Of a stretch of DNA of 64,000 nucleotides, positions 1 through 11,354 are shown piece by piece. How positions within the stretch are numbered: the first letter of the stretch is position 1; each line of letters starts with the position of its first letter. The notes beneath the pieces were generated by a model, which searched no databases, had not been told where the DNA came from, and saw only the letters and a program-made list of their open reading frames with translations. Source of the DNA: Chondrosia reniformis (Eukaryota; Porifera; Demospongiae; Chondrillida; Chondrillidae); NCBI GenBank assembly GCA_947172415.1, contig OX359200.1:2544501-2608500 (forward strand), written 5' to 3'. The position numbers and the translations under genes were made by a program.

Positions 1-418
1 TAAAAACTACTGGTAGGTACTAGTTATATGTACTCCTTGTATGTACTAGTTGTCTGTATTAGTTGTATGTACTAGTTGTATGTACTAGTACCTGGTTGTA
101 TGTACTAGTTGTATGTACTAGTTGTATGTACTAGTTGTATGTACTAGTTGTATGTACTAGTTACTAGTTGTATGTACTAGTTGTATGTACTAGTAATTAT
201 CTGTAAGTGCTAATTGTATGTACCAGTTGTATGTACTAGTTGTATGGACTAGTTGTATGTACTAGTTACATACACTAGTTGTATGTACTAGTTACATGCA
301 CTAGTTGTATGTACTAGTTGTATGTATATAGTAGTTGTAAGTACTAGTTGTATGTATATAGTAGTTGTAAGTACTAGTAACTAGTCGTATGTACTATCTA
401 TATGTACTAGTTGTATGA
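1..418. repeat. 13-bp satellite, block 1
   Basis: Tandem copies of a degenerate 13-bp unit, TTGTATGTACTAG. Copies joined head to tail create the palindromes ACTAGT and GTAC in each period. Many copies carry substitutions or small indels and the register slips often, so the array is old. The block runs off the left edge of the window. The same unit forms all later satellite blocks. Confidence 0.95.
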
Positions 419-560
419 AAAATCTAAGATACCATTTTCCTACATGCTATATGCCTATTCTGTAAAAAGAGCCTATAGGGGAACTAAACCTAAAGAGAGC
501 TTTAGATGAAGATACAGTAGTCTTTTCTTCCTTCTTTTCCCTTCTTTCATCTTCTTCTCC

Positions 561-617
561 ACTGGGTCAGACAGCCGTTTCTGGGAATTCCACCCTTCAT
601 CAGTGATCCTGGGAGTC
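561..617 (-). ncRNA. Hammerhead-ribozyme-like motif 3' of the Penelope-like ORF
   Basis: Read on the minus strand, the hammerhead core CTGATGA (603-597) is followed by a stem II that can pair GGG with CCC, then GAAAC (581-577), a tiny stem III with the GGCT loop, and the cleavage triplet GTC (572-570). Flanking bases can form a partly mismatched stem I (GGATCA against TGACCC). Short stem III hammerheads are known from Penelope-like elements. The core and stem III are read directly; catalytic activity is inferred. Confidence 0.6.
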
Positions 618-864
618 TTTGTCTTTTTCTTTATCTTGATCTTCTGTGAATCCTTGGCTCACTATGCTAAATCTAGGGGCCTTATATACACTATTTTGGC
701 GCCAAAAGTTGAATAAGGTGTTAACTAAGACACATGATGAAATTTAATTTTATGAAAGGAATGTAGGTCCAATTAACTTTTATGAATTAATTATAAATCT
801 ATTAGTAATCTTGCTTGTACAGGTAAAACAGACTCAGCATAACTATAGACACAAGTAGGACATA

Positions 865-3054
865 TTACGTAAGTCTACCCTTAGGTCTTCTAGTAGTAAC
901 ATTTCTTTGGAGGTGGGGTAACACAATATGGGGTAACACAAGACAGTCCTTAAGCATACTAGCTACTTTTTGCTTATATTTGATTCTAACTAGAGGCTGC
1001 CGGGATAGGAAGGTTTTAAAGGTTGATTTTAGCTTAAAGTATTTGTAACCCTGCTTAATAAGCCTACAGCATAACTGCAAACTTTTAGTCTGAAAACTGG
1101 AGAAGTCACTACATATTCTAGAATACCTAATTAGTTGTGAAATAAAGACACCATAGGCTGGGGTATTAGGAATATTACTATCTAAATGGGGGAAATTTAC
1201 TATATCAAAGTTAAAGTCCTCTCGCTTATCATATACTTTAGTGATAAATTGATTGTTAGTAATGGTTATATCTAAGTCTAAAAAGGGGGATTTTTTAGGG
1301 CTGGTATTTGTCTTTTTAAGAATAAGTTCTTTGGGGTAAATATCACTAATTGACAGTTCAAAATCCTTGTTGTTAATACATAAAAGGTCATCAATATACC
1401 TATAAGTATTGGAAAATTTAATAGCTAGGGTGATGTTATCCTTAAGTAGTCCTTTCATAAACTCATACTCATAGGCAAACAGAAAAAGATTAGCAACTAC
1501 AGGGGCACAGTCAGTACCCATAGGGATACCTACACATTGCTTAAATACAGAACCGTCTACACATACATAAATGCTGTCAATAAGGTAATTAAAGAGCTCT
1601 ACTAAATGAACAGCTGTGACTGCTTTATTGGAGACATTGTTAGACCAAAAGGCTTTATCCTGACAGACTTCTATATATTGGGACTTTCTACAGGTATAGG
1701 CACTATGAATTAGGTTAGTAATCTTATCTTTTAGTAGATTATGGGGGATCGCTGTATATAATGTAGAAAAATCAAAACTAGCTAGCTGGGCTTTTCTAGT
1801 GGGTATAGACCTAAGACTATCTAAGACTTCTAGTGAGTTTTCTACTATCCAAAAGGCATTAACACCAGTATTCCTATATATACCTAGGCAGTATTCTCTA
1901 AAATGTTTGAGAATTAGTCTGAGCGCCGAATTTAGAAATCTAGAAAGGGGTTTGGTAGTACATTTGTGAGAGGCGGCTATGAATCTGTAGCTGTAAGGGT
2001 TCTTATGTAGCTTAGGCATCCAGTAAAAAGAGGGAAGGTTACACCAGTCTGGTTTAGGTTCTAAGTTCTCTAGTTTTAAGAAATCTATGTGTTTCCTAAT
2101 TAACTGTTGGGGTTCTACTGTACATTTAGCATAAGTGGAGGTACTGCCTAGTTCTTCATTAATAATTTGTCTATAGTAGGACTTACATATAAATATTATA
2201 TTGTTAGAGGCCTTATCGGCAGGGGCTATAACATACTTATCATGTAGGTCTGCTAAGAATTTCTTAATTTTAGGGCAAGTAAGGGTCTTCTTGGCTACTG
2301 AGGATTTGGTATACGATTTAGACAGCTTAGAGATCCTATCATTAATTTTCTTAAGTACAGTATTTTCCCACTCACTAAATACAGAAGTAGATACATTTTC
2401 TCTACGGGCCCAGGTAATCTTATATTTTCTAAGACCTTCCTTACACATTTTTAAAGCAGTTACCCAATTAAAGTTATTAGGTTCTCTAAATTTTGGTCCT
2501 TTCTTAAGAAGTTTTCTAAGTTTTGGGTTACTAACAATACGTAGATCACTTGTTAAAACATGGCCTAGGGGCTTGTAAATGAAGGGGGAGTTGTGACACT
2601 CACATGGTTCTGGTTTTCTAAAGACATCTGACTTAGAGGTTTGTGAAAAGTTAAAGATTTGAGGTCCTATTGGTTGGGTATACTTATATACTACACATGG
2701 GGGCTCTTTGTTTTGTATAAAGGGTGGGACAGTTTCTAACACTAACTTTTGGTTTAAGATACCTGAGAGGCCTATTTTTTCTACACCTTTATTATGAAAC
2801 ACGATTTTAAGAAACCCTTCTGGACTTGTCGTTTTCGTTGGGTGTTTGGGAAGGCTGGCTGAAGCGCGTGCTTTAATAACGTCTTTAATCATTAGCATAA
2901 GTCTAAGCGGAAAAGGTGTTTCTGGGGTATCGATGAGACATTGTACCGAGTTTAACAAACGATGAAGGTGTCGAGCTGGTAATGCAAAAGTATCGTGTTT
3001 AAGTTTGGCTAGAAAGCCAACGTTCTTGTAAAGTGGTAGTCGTTCTTTGAGCAT
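865..3054 (-). CDS. Penelope-like reverse transcriptase
   Basis: An uninterrupted 729-residue ORF. It should copy element RNA into DNA. Reverse-transcriptase motifs appear in order: VIAPADKASNN and KLHKNPYSYRFIAAS (motifs 1-2), SFDFSTLYTAIPH (motif A), GIPMGTDCAPVVANLF (motif B), YRYIDDLLCIN (catalytic YIDD, motif C) and FLDLDI. The C-terminal part (FNFDIVNFPHLDSNIPNTPA) matches the thumb region of the widespread animal Penelope-like RTs. The ATG at 3054 follows non-coding sequence and starts in a conserved frame. The protein ends soon after the thumb with no GIY-YIG domain. Intactness within such a decayed region suggests a recent arrival. Family assignment is confident from motifs; activity is not shown. 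Confidence 0.9.
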   Translation of the reverse strand: MLKERLPLYKNVGFLAKLKHDTFALPARHLHRLLNSVQCLIDTPETPFPLRLMLMIKDVIKARASASLPKHPTKTTSPEGFLKIVFHNKGVEKIGLSGILNQKLVLETVPPFIQNKEPPCVVYKYTQPIGPQIFNFSQTSKSDVFRKPEPCECHNSPFIYKPLGHVLTSDLRIVSNPKLRKLLKKGPKFREPNNFNWVTALKMCKEGLRKYKITWARRENVSTSVFSEWENTVLKKINDRISKLSKSYTKSSVAKKTLTCPKIKKFLADLHDKYVIAPADKASNNIIFICKSYYRQIINEELGSTSTYAKCTVEPQQLIRKHIDFLKLENLEPKPDWCNLPSFYWMPKLHKNPYSYRFIAASHKCTTKPLSRFLNSALRLILKHFREYCLGIYRNTGVNAFWIVENSLEVLDSLRSIPTRKAQLASFDFSTLYTAIPHNLLKDKITNLIHSAYTCRKSQYIEVCQDKAFWSNNVSNKAVTAVHLVELFNYLIDSIYVCVDGSVFKQCVGIPMGTDCAPVVANLFLFAYEYEFMKGLLKDNITLAIKFSNTYRYIDDLLCINNKDFELSISDIYPKELILKKTNTSPKKSPFLDLDITITNNQFITKVYDKREDFNFDIVNFPHLDSNIPNTPAYGVFISQLIRYSRICSDFSSFQTKSLQLCCRLIKQGYKYFKLKSTFKTFLSRQPLVRIKYKQKVASMLKDCLVLPHIVLPHLQRNVTTRRPKGRLT

Positions 3055-3205
3055 TCAGAGTCGTAGGCAGCGTTATTACTACTGCCTGTCGATTTTAGAT
3101 TGGAGCGCCGATGCCGTCTTTTATGAGATAAGCGATTAAAAAGGTTCCATACGATGATTTTTTTTTTAAGTTTTGAAATATTGCCAACGCCTTTAATGTT
3201 ATCGT

Positions 3206-5566
3206 TAAGTCCATATGTACATATGTACTAGTAACTATCTCTAAGTACTAATTGTATGTACTAGCTATATCTTCTAGTTGTATGTAAATATATGTACTAC
3301 TTGTAAGTACTAGTTATGTGTAATGGTTTTATATACTAGTTATATTTAGTAGTTGTGGTTACTAGTTTTATGAACTAATTGTATGTACTAGTAACAATCT
3401 GAATTTACTAGTTGTATGTACTATTTGTATGTGCAGGTTAGATGTACTGGTTATATATACTAGTTCTATGTACTAGTTATAGTTTTAGTTGTATTTACTA
3501 GTTGTATGTACAAGTAACTAATTGTATGTACTAGTTATATGTACAAGTTGTATGTACTAGTTGTATGTACGAGTACTAGTTATATGTACAAGTTGTATGT
3601 ACTAGTAACAATCTGTATTTACTAATTGTATTTACTAGTTGTATTTACTAGTTTTATGTAGTTGTATGTACTAGTTGCATATACTAGTTGTATGTACTAG
3701 TTCTATGTACTAATTGTAGGTACTAATTGTATGTGCTAGTAAAAATCTGTATGTACTAATAGAGTGCACTAGTTGTATGTAGATATATCTACTATTTGTA
3801 TGTACTAGTTGTGTGAAATGGTTGTATATATGTAGTAGTTGTATGTACTAATTGTATGTACTAGTTGTATGTACTTGTAGTATGTACTAGTTGAATGTAC
3901 TGGTTATACGTAGTTATATGTACTAGTTGTATATAGTAGTTATATTTACTAGTGGTAGTTACTAGTTGTATGTACTAGTTGTATGTACTAGTTGTTTGTA
4001 CTAGTAACTAGATGTATATATGTACTAGTTGTATGTAGATATGTGTACTACTTTTATGTACTAGTTGTGTGTAATGGTTGTATGTACTAGTAATATTTAC
4101 TAGTTGTAGTTACTAGTTGTATATAGTAATTGCATGTACAAGTAACTAGGTGTATGTGCAAGCTGTATGTACTAGGTGTAAGTACTAGTTGTATGTACTA
4201 GTTTTATGTAATAAATACTAGTTGTTTGTACTAGTAGTTTGTACTTGTAACTATCTGTATGTACTAATTGTATGTACTAGTTGTATGTACTAGTTGTATA
4301 GTTGTATTTACTGGTTGTGTGTAATTGCTGTATGTACTAGTTATATTTACTAGTAGAAGTTACTAGTGTTATGTACTAGTTGTATGTACTAGTTGTATGT
4401 AATTATATGTACTATTTGTATGAACTAGTTGTGTGTAATTGTCGTATGTACTAGTAATATTAACTAGTAGTAGTCACTATTTTTATGTACTTGTTGTATG
4501 TACTAGTTGAATGTACTGGTTATATGTAGTTATATGTACTAGTTGTATGTAGATATATGTACTACTTTTATGTACTAGTTGTGTGTAATGGTTGTATGTA
4601 CTAGTAATATTTACTAGATGTAGTTACTAGTTGTATATACTAATTGCATCTACAAGTAACTAGGTGTATGTACTAGGTGCAAGTACTAGTTGTATGTACT
4701 AGTTTTATGTAATAAATACTAGTTGCTTGTACATACAGATAGTTACAAGTACAAACTACTAATACGTTAGTAGTTTGTACTTGTAACTATCTGTATGTAC
4801 TAATTGTATGTACTAGTTGTATGTACTAGTTGTATGTAGTTATATGTACTAGTTGGGTGTACTAGTTGTGTCTAATTGCTGTATGTATTAGTTATATTTA
4901 CTAGTAGAAGTTGCTAGTTGTATGTACTAGTTGTATGTACTAGTAGTATGTACTAGTTGTATATACTAGTTGTATGTAGTTATATGTACTACTTGTGTGT
5001 ACTAGTTGTGTGTAATTGTTGTATGCACTAGTTGTATGTAATTATATGTACTACTTGTATTAATTAATTGTGTTTATAATTGTTGTATGCACTAGTTATA
5101 TTTACTAGTTGTATGTACTAGTTGTATGTAGTAGTTGTATGTACTAGTAACAATCTGTATTTACTAGTTGTATCTACTAGTTGTATTTACTAGTTTTATG
5201 TAGTTATATGTACTAGTTGTATATACTAGTTATATATACTAGCTGTAGTTACTAGTTGTATGTACTAGTTTTATGTACTAGTTTTATGTGCTAGTTCTAT
5301 ATACTAGTTCTATGTACTAGTTATATGACTAGTTGTATGTACTAGTCAGATGCACTAGTTGTATGTACTAGTTGTATGTACTAGTAACTATCTTTATGTA
5401 CTAAATGTATGTAGTAGTAACTATCTTTATGTACTAATTGTATTTATTAGTTGTATGTACTAGTTCTATGTAGATATATGTACTACTTGTATGTACTAGT
5501 TGTGTGTAATGGTTGTATGTACTAGTTATATTTAGTAGTTGTTGTCACTAGTTGTATGTAGTTACT
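3206..5566. repeat. 13-bp satellite, block 2
   Basis: About 2.4 kb of the TTGTATGTACTAG unit with many variants such as TTATATTTACTAG and TTGTGTGTAATGG. Variants recur in the same order (for example GTAGATATATGTACTACTTGT is seen several times), which indicates a higher-order organisation of roughly 100 to 200 bp. A short inverted stretch lies near 4725-4790, where AGTTACAAGTACAAACTACTA faces its complement. No gene is seen. Confidence 0.9.
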
Positions 5567-5567
5567 T

Positions 5568-6235
5568 TTGCATGTAAAAGCAACTAGATGTATACCCTCA
5601 CAATGTACTTGCGGGCAGGGCTTTAGTGTCTCACACATCGTTGACTATCCAACGGGAGGATTCCCAAGCAAGCGTCACAACCTCATTCGTGACTTAACGG
5701 CCAACCTTATGACAGAAGCGTGTGAAGGAGTTGCTATCCAACCGCCATTGCAACCCCTGAACAGCGAGAGATTCTCCTACACAATTGCAATCACTGAGGA
5801 CAATGCGAGATCAGACATCTATGCCCAGGGCTTCTGGGGCAACGACAGTCAAAGGGCATTTTTTGATGTAAGGATCTGCAATCCAACTGCCCAAAGCTAT
5901 CGCAACTCCTCCCTGGAAGCAGTATACTGATTGCAACTGCTGGGAAAGCGTAGACAGTATGAAGAACGCATCAGAGGTAGAGATGAGCTCCTTCACTCCC
6001 CTTTTCTTCTCGATCTTTGGAGGGATGAGTAAGTCTACAGCAGTGGCATACAAGCATCTGGCTGACCTAGCTGATCTCAGCGAAGCGAGGCGAGCCATAT
6101 GGTCAGGTGATCTCATGGATTTGCATCAAGATCAACTTTGCCCTCCTCAAATCCTTGATCAACGCAATCAGAGGATACAGACCTCGTCAAGGGAGACCTG
6201 TCAAATTGGACTCATTTACACTTGACTGCTGGTCA
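5568..6235 (+). pseudogene. C-terminal fragment of an animal retroelement ORF (broken)
   Basis: The first reading frame begins with CTCGQGFSVSHIVDYPTGGF, then RHNLIRDLTANLMTEACEGV, LQPLNSE and RAFFDVRICNPTA. I recognise this order as the conserved C-terminal region of reverse-transcriptase polyproteins common in cnidarian and sponge genomes. It has a Cys-rich start and an FFDVR core that could be a PD-(D/E)XK-like nuclease. The following SSFTPLFFSIFGGMSKSTAV and a terminal FALLKS...AIRGYRPRQGR fit the same family. The fragment is broken and lacks any RT. A polyadenylation-like AATAAA lies near 6296. The retroelement clade is uncertain. Confidence 0.65.
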
Positions 6236-6387
6236 TGAGTCCTGCCTTTAATCTAACTATTGTAACTATGCTTGCATGGCTTTTATTGACTATACAATAA
6301 AAATTTAATTTTTCTATTATAATGACGTAATAACTTTCTCTATACATGTGTGTACTGTGCAGGATAATTTATTTTGACCAAAAAAAG

Positions 6388-6773
6388 AAGTATTTCGAGT
6401 TTAAAACTTTTGTGGGGCACCAGGCGCCCCTAAGTAAACTCAAACTACTTGGCTGGTTCTCATAGATATCCGGTTAACTGATTTCCGATCGACTCTTGTT
6501 GGCCGTCAATTTTTCAAGGCCATATCTCGTAGAAAACATTTTTGGGCAAGTTTTACGTTACATAGTATTAGTAAGGGTGGTTTTTAAGTCCATTTCGTTC
6601 GTTCAATGTTCTACACTAAGGAAGAGAAAGCTAATTTTAAGCTAGAAAACGAAAGCTAGCCGAACGTCCACCATTTTTGACAGATATATATATATATATA
6701 CAAGACTACGAACAGGAAGCCATACATTAACAAAATTTCTGAAAACAATATAGGGGTGCCTGTGGCACCCCAA
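6388..6773 (+). repeat. Hairpin-bounded repeat (family Z), copy 1, enclosing a repeat X piece
   Basis: Starts AAGTATTTCGAGTTT with a facing AAACTCAAACTACTTGG, and ends in a perfect hairpin GGGGTGCC-TGT-GGCACCCC (6753-6771) preceded by GAAAACAATATAG. A second copy with the same order is at 47166-47583, and an isolated end lies at 59123-59190. The middle (about 6490-6690) is a minus-strand copy of dispersed repeat X (see 17306). No coding sequence is seen. Confidence 0.6.
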
Positions 6774-7035
6774 CTAGATGTATGTGCTAGTTGTATGTAC
6801 TAGTTGTATGTACTAGTTGTATGTAGTTATATGTACTACTTGTGTGTACCAGTTGTGTGTAATGGTTGTATGTACTGGTTATATGTACTAGTAACTAGTT
6901 GAATGTACTAGTTGTATGTACTAGTTGTATGTACTAGTTGTATGTACTAGTTGTTTGTACTAGTAACTATCTGTATACACTAATAGTGTGTACTAGTTGT
7001 ATGTACTACTTGTATGTAGATATAAGTTACAAGTT
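6774..7035. repeat. 13-bp satellite, block 3
   Basis: A short block of the TTGTATGTACTAG unit between the hairpin-bounded repeat and the LINE. Confidence 0.9.
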
Positions 7036-7159
7036 GTAAAAAAAGTATTAAAAATGGCGGTGAAGTGATCTCGTGTTGGGTCTTCTTGTCTATGATTGAC
7101 AGCCCACCGAACCTTGGAAGAGGACAGTGCCGACCAAGAATGGAGGACAATTATCTAGG

Positions 7160-8300
7160 ATAGGCAACTGGAACATTAGATAGCTTAAAAATAAGGAGAA
7201 TGAGGTAATTCGGGAGATGGAGCGCTACAATCTGGACATCCTTGGCCTCAGCGAGACGAAAGTGAGAGGAAACGGCATGAGGGAGATCAATGGAACGAAA
7301 TATGTATACGCGGGCATGACTGAAGGGAGAGCGGAAGGTGGGTAGGACTAATTGTGTCAGAACATTGGGCAGATCGATTGCGTAGTTGGAGATGCATGAG
7401 TGAAAGATGTATTACGATCAGGTTGAGAATCGAGGGCCAGTGGATATCGATCATACAGGTGTATGCCCCGACAGGCGATAAGGATGGTGAAATCAAGGAT
7501 GATTTCTTTGAAGAACTGCAAGGGGCGGTAGACAAAGTCCCTAGAGGTGACAAGTTGATTGTGATGGGTGATCTCAATGCCCGGGTAGGAAATATAGCCA
7601 AGTTATGGAAGGGTGTGATTGGAAAGCATGGTGAGGAGGTAGAAAATGACAGTGGAAGAAGGCTGCTGAGTTTTAGTGCTGAAAATGAGATGCAAATGAT
7701 GAATACCCAGTACGACCACAAGCGGATTCAGAGGGTTCACGTGGACATGCCCAGGTAGAGGACTAAAGTCCATCATTGACTACTTTTTGGTAAGAGGTGA
7801 CCTAAGAAAGGAGGTACATGACGTGAAAGTGATCCGGGGAGCAGAAATTGGCAGTGACCACCATCTGGTGCTGATGAAAGTGATTATCTGTGGAAGGAGT
7901 AAAATGAAGAGGAAAGAAAGAAGCTGTCAGCTGAGGAGTGAAAGGCTGCGAACAAAGGAAGGGAAGATGAGGTTTCGGGCTAGACTGGGGCACCTAATGT
8001 ACAATGCAAAGCATCTAACTGGGAAAGACATAGAAAGAGGATGTGAAGAGTTTAAGGGGAGTGTCCTGGGGACGGCTGAAGCTGTGTGTGGGAGAATAAA
8101 GATTGGAAGTGACATAAAAAGAACAAAGTGGTGGAAGGGTGATGTTGAAGATGCTGTGAGGAAGAAGAAAGGAGCGTATAAGAGGTGGATCCAAGTGCAG
8201 ACATCAGAATCAAGAGATGAGTAACTTAGGGCAAAGAGGGAAGCAAGAGAGACTGTGAGGTAGGCCAAAAATGAAGAATGGGTCAAGCTTGGTGAATCAC
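7160..8300 (+). pseudogene. LINE endonuclease domain and linker, interrupted
   Basis: APE-type endonuclease that would nick target DNA. Visible motifs are IGNWNIR, LDILGLSETK (catalytic Glu), IIQVYAPTGDKD, DKLIVMGDLNARVG (catalytic Asp/Asn) and, in a shifted frame near 7835, GAEIGSDHHLVLMKV (the SDH motif). A stop replaces Ser after NIR near 7180. A frame change occurs near 7345 and another near 7735, so the domain is spread over three frames. A basic linker (ERSCQLRSERLRTKEGK) follows up to about 8225. Confidence 0.75.
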
Positions 8301-8356
8301 TCCAAAATGATTTCAGTCAGAACTACAGGAGATTTTGGGCAAGGGTAAGAACAAGT

Positions 8357-9918
8357 GTGAAGGGAAGACCAGAAGTGGTAAGAGTATGTGATAATGACAG
8401 TCAAGTGATAGGTGAGGAGGGAGAGGTGAGAATGAGATGGAGGGATTACTTCGCCACGCTACTACAGAGTAATGACCAACCACAGCAAGGGGTACCACGG
8501 GGAGATGCTTATGGAGCGGATACGGGGAAGAAGCCCGATGAGGAGATTACATTGGAGGGAGTCCGGAATAGTATCGCCAAGCTAAAGAGCAAGAAAGCAC
8601 CAGGCCTGTGTGGGGTAGCAGGTGAAATGTTAAAGGCAGGAGGTGAAGTGACTGTCAGGTGGATGCATAGTTTTGTGAATGTGGCTTAGGAGGCAGGATC
8701 TGTACCAGAGGATTGGAGGAAGGCCGTGATCATCCCAGTCCATAAGAAAGGGAGCAAAATGCAGTGGACAAACTGCCGCGGCATCAGTCTTCTGAGCATA
8801 CCATGGAAGGCATATGCAAGAATACTAGACTACAAGGTCAGAGACATCACTGAAGGAAAGGTCCTAGAGGAACAAGGGGCATTTAGGAAGAAAAGAAGTT
8901 GCGTGGACCAAATGTTCACTCTCAGACGGCTAGGGGAGAAGATTTTGAGAAGAATAAAAGAATGGTGATGGTGTGTGTGGACCTCGAAAAAGCATATGAC
9001 AGGGTAGACAGAGAGATGTTGTGGCAGGTGGTGGAGTCTTATGGAGTTGGTGGGAGACTAGCAGAGCAATGAGATCACTGTATGAGAGGTGTCAGGCATG
9101 TGTGAGAGTTTTAGGACAAAATTCAGCTGATGCAGAGTTGAGCAGGGAGTGAGGCAGGGCTGTGTAATGTCCCCATGGCTATTATACCTGTACATGGATA
9201 ATATTGTGATGGAAGCAAGGCAGAAGTTTGTGGGGGAGTTCAGATGGAGGAGACTGTGGTTCAACGCCTGTTATTTGCAGACGACTTGATGCTTGTGGCA
9301 GAAAACAATGAAGATGTGGAGAGAAATCTGAGAGTGCTGGATGAAGTAATGGAAAAATTGAAGATGCGGATTAATTGGAGGAAGACTAAGGTGCTGACAG
9401 TTAAAAGAGGTGGTGGTACATGTGATATGTCAGTGAAAAGGGAGAAAATTGAAGAAGTGAAGACGATGAAATACCTTGGAGCACTGTTCAATGAAGAAGG
9501 GTCATGCAAAGAAGAGATAGAGAATAGAATTGGAGCTGCATCGAAGGTGATTGGAGCAATGATATCAGAAGTCCTGGAGAGAAGAGAGCTGAGCAAGGCT
9601 GAGAGTGTTGCAATGGTGGTTCCTATGCTATTAAATGGGTGTGAAACCTGGACTATACAGAAGCGACATATGAGCAGAATGCAGGCGACGGAGATGAGGT
9701 ATTTGTGGAGAATGGAAGGAGTGACAAAGCTAGATAAAGTTAGGAATGAGGACATCAGACAAAGGTTGAAACAGGAAGCAGTTGTGGAAGTAGCCCGAAA
9801 GAAGCAGAGAGCATGGAAGGAGAAACTAGATGGTATGGAAAGGGAAAGACTTGTGAGGCGTGTGTACAGTGAGGAGGTGACTGGCAGAAGACCAAGAGGA
9901 AGACCAAGAAAGCACTGA
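8357..9918 (+). pseudogene. LINE reverse transcriptase domain, interrupted
   Basis: RT fingers and palm: KLKSKKAPGLCGVAGEMLKA, a stop near 8686, then DWRKAVIIPVHKKGSK, NCRGISLLSI and, in the next frame, MVCVDLEKAYDRVDREMLW (motif A). The region around motif B (9060-9230) is badly frameshifted. From 9244 a clean frame carries RLLFADDLMLVAEN (motif C, FADD), the thumb, and the RTE-type C-terminal region LLNGCETWTIQKRHMSRMQA and VTGRRPRGRPRKH. At least five disruptions are visible. Confidence 0.8.
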
Positions 9919-10045
9919 ATGGACAATTTTAATTTATAATGTATAATGACTGTTAGCACTAGCACTTAAGATTACATTCATGCTATGTTGTAAGGGCTAC
10001 CTCCAGCACTGAAGATCATGCCGTCAGTTATTCATTCATTCATTC

Positions 10046-10557
10046 AGTTACTAGTTGTATATACTGCTTATTTGTACTAGTTGTGTGTACTAGTTATATA
10101 TCCTAGTTGTAGTACTAGTTGTATTTGCTAGTTTTAAGTACTAGTGGTATGTACTAGTAACAATCTGTATATACCAATTGTATGCACTAGTTGTATGTAC
10201 TAGTTGTGTGTAGATATATCTACTCCTTGTATGTACTAGTTGTGTGTAATGGTTGTATGTAGCAGTTGTATTTACTAGTTGTAGTTACAAGTTGTATGTA
10301 CTAGTTGCATGTACTAGTAAGTAGATATATGTACTAGTTGTATGTACTAGTTGTCTGTACTATTGGATGTACTAGTTGAATGTTGTATGTACTCGTTGTA
10401 TGTACTAGTAACAATCTGTATTTACTAGTTGTATGTACTAGTTGAATGTACTAGTTGTATGTACTAGTTTTGTGTACTAGATACCAGTTGTATGTACTAG
10501 TCTAGGTACAAGTTGTATGCACTAGTTGTATGTACTAGTAACTGGTTGTATGTAATA
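10046..10557. repeat. 13-bp satellite, block 4
   Basis: TTGTATGTACTAG units between the LINE and the MITE; no other content seen. Confidence 0.9.
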
Positions 10558-11354
10558 CGGTGAAACCTCAGAATAACGGACACGCTCGGGCCCACCATCT
10601 TGTCCTTTATTCAGAGGTTGTCCCCTTCTCGGACCATAATCACTCTCTAAACAACTAATTGTGTAATAGCAACTAGCTACCAGTTATAGTGATACTATAT
10701 TACGGCTCATGATCAAGATCCAAGAGATGCAATAAATACGCACCAACAAGTTATAGGAAGCTACAAACACTAACTTTTTACTAATATAACGGTTTACTAA
10801 CTTAAAGGTGATGCTGGGCACGATCCTCAGAAACAGGACTTCCTATTATATAGATGGTTTGGTACGAGTGGTTTTAGGACAGTTAAAATGAACAACTACC
10901 AAATGGATAAATCATTCGATTAGACCAATCAGGTTTAAGGCCACTTCCATCGACCTTTGAATAGTTGAAAAAATGGGAGTGCAATGAGCTATAGCCGGGC
11001 GGAATCGAAATTCACTTGAGACTACTGTACGTACGATCCGCTTGACATCTGTAGCTTTTTTATGTAGCTAGATACTTATGACTTATGTTAATTTTGTTCA
11101 CTGTACTATTATCGTTTATTGTATTAGTTTCGTCTCGCGTCTTTAGTTTTACTGTCCACTTTCGGAGGTCAGTATGTATTGTCAGAGATCAGTCTGAGGC
11201 TTGGTCAGGGTCCGTTGTCCGGAGTTCGGAGGTGCCGCTACTCGGAGGTTCGAAATGTACTAGTTCTATGGGAAAGTCAATCGGGGGCGTAAGATTCGTC
11301 CGCTGTACAGAGGTTGTCCGCTTTTCGGAGAGTCCGCTATTAGAGGTTTTACTG
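10558..11354. mobile_element. pogo-type MITE with TA target duplication
   Basis: Flanked by TA on both sides. The left end reads CGGTGAAACCTCAGAATAAC and the right end, reverse-complemented, CAGTAAAACCTCTAATAGCG; these are matching terminal inverted repeats of the pogo/Tigger type (CAGT.AAACCTC). Near both ends, degenerate copies of CGGAGGTTGTCC recur. About 0.8 kb long with no recognisable transposase, so it is non-autonomous. Confidence 0.8.

Larger units (their letters stand above)
419..3205 (-). mobile_element. Penelope-like retroelement
   Basis: A unit of about 2.8 kb bounded on both sides by the 13-bp satellite. It contains one long minus-strand ORF with a Penelope-type reverse transcriptase, followed downstream on the same strand by a hammerhead-ribozyme-like motif. 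I see no LTR and no GIY-YIG endonuclease domain in the ORF; many animal Penelope-like elements are of this endonuclease-less kind. The coding part looks whole. Exact element ends were not resolved because the flanks are satellite. Confidence 0.8.
7036..10045 (+). mobile_element. RTE-like LINE, decayed
   Basis: A non-LTR retrotransposon of about 3 kb inserted in the satellite. The order is apurinic-type endonuclease, reverse transcriptase, then a C-terminal arginine-rich end (TGRRPRGRPRKH). The 3' end is a short ATTC repeat (about 10028-10042), as is usual for RTE-type LINEs, which end in simple repeats rather than poly(A). The element is interrupted by several stops and frameshifts and is not active. 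Confidence 0.8.

Noticed and set aside
1-418. CRISPR-like array
   Set aside because: Unit is 13 bp, contiguous and without spacers; it is a satellite.
2201-2578. A 125-codon plus-strand frame
   Set aside because: Lies wholly antisense to the intact reverse transcriptase ORF and has no domain.
6388-6773. Non-autonomous Helitron call for repeat Z
   Set aside because: The terminal hairpin is suggestive, but a constant TC start and CTRR end are not shared by the copies (CTAG, CTAA and neither), so the class is left open.
9261-9965. A 234-codon minus-strand frame
   Set aside because: Antisense shadow of the LINE reverse transcriptase; low-complexity Ser/Leu composition typical of shadows.
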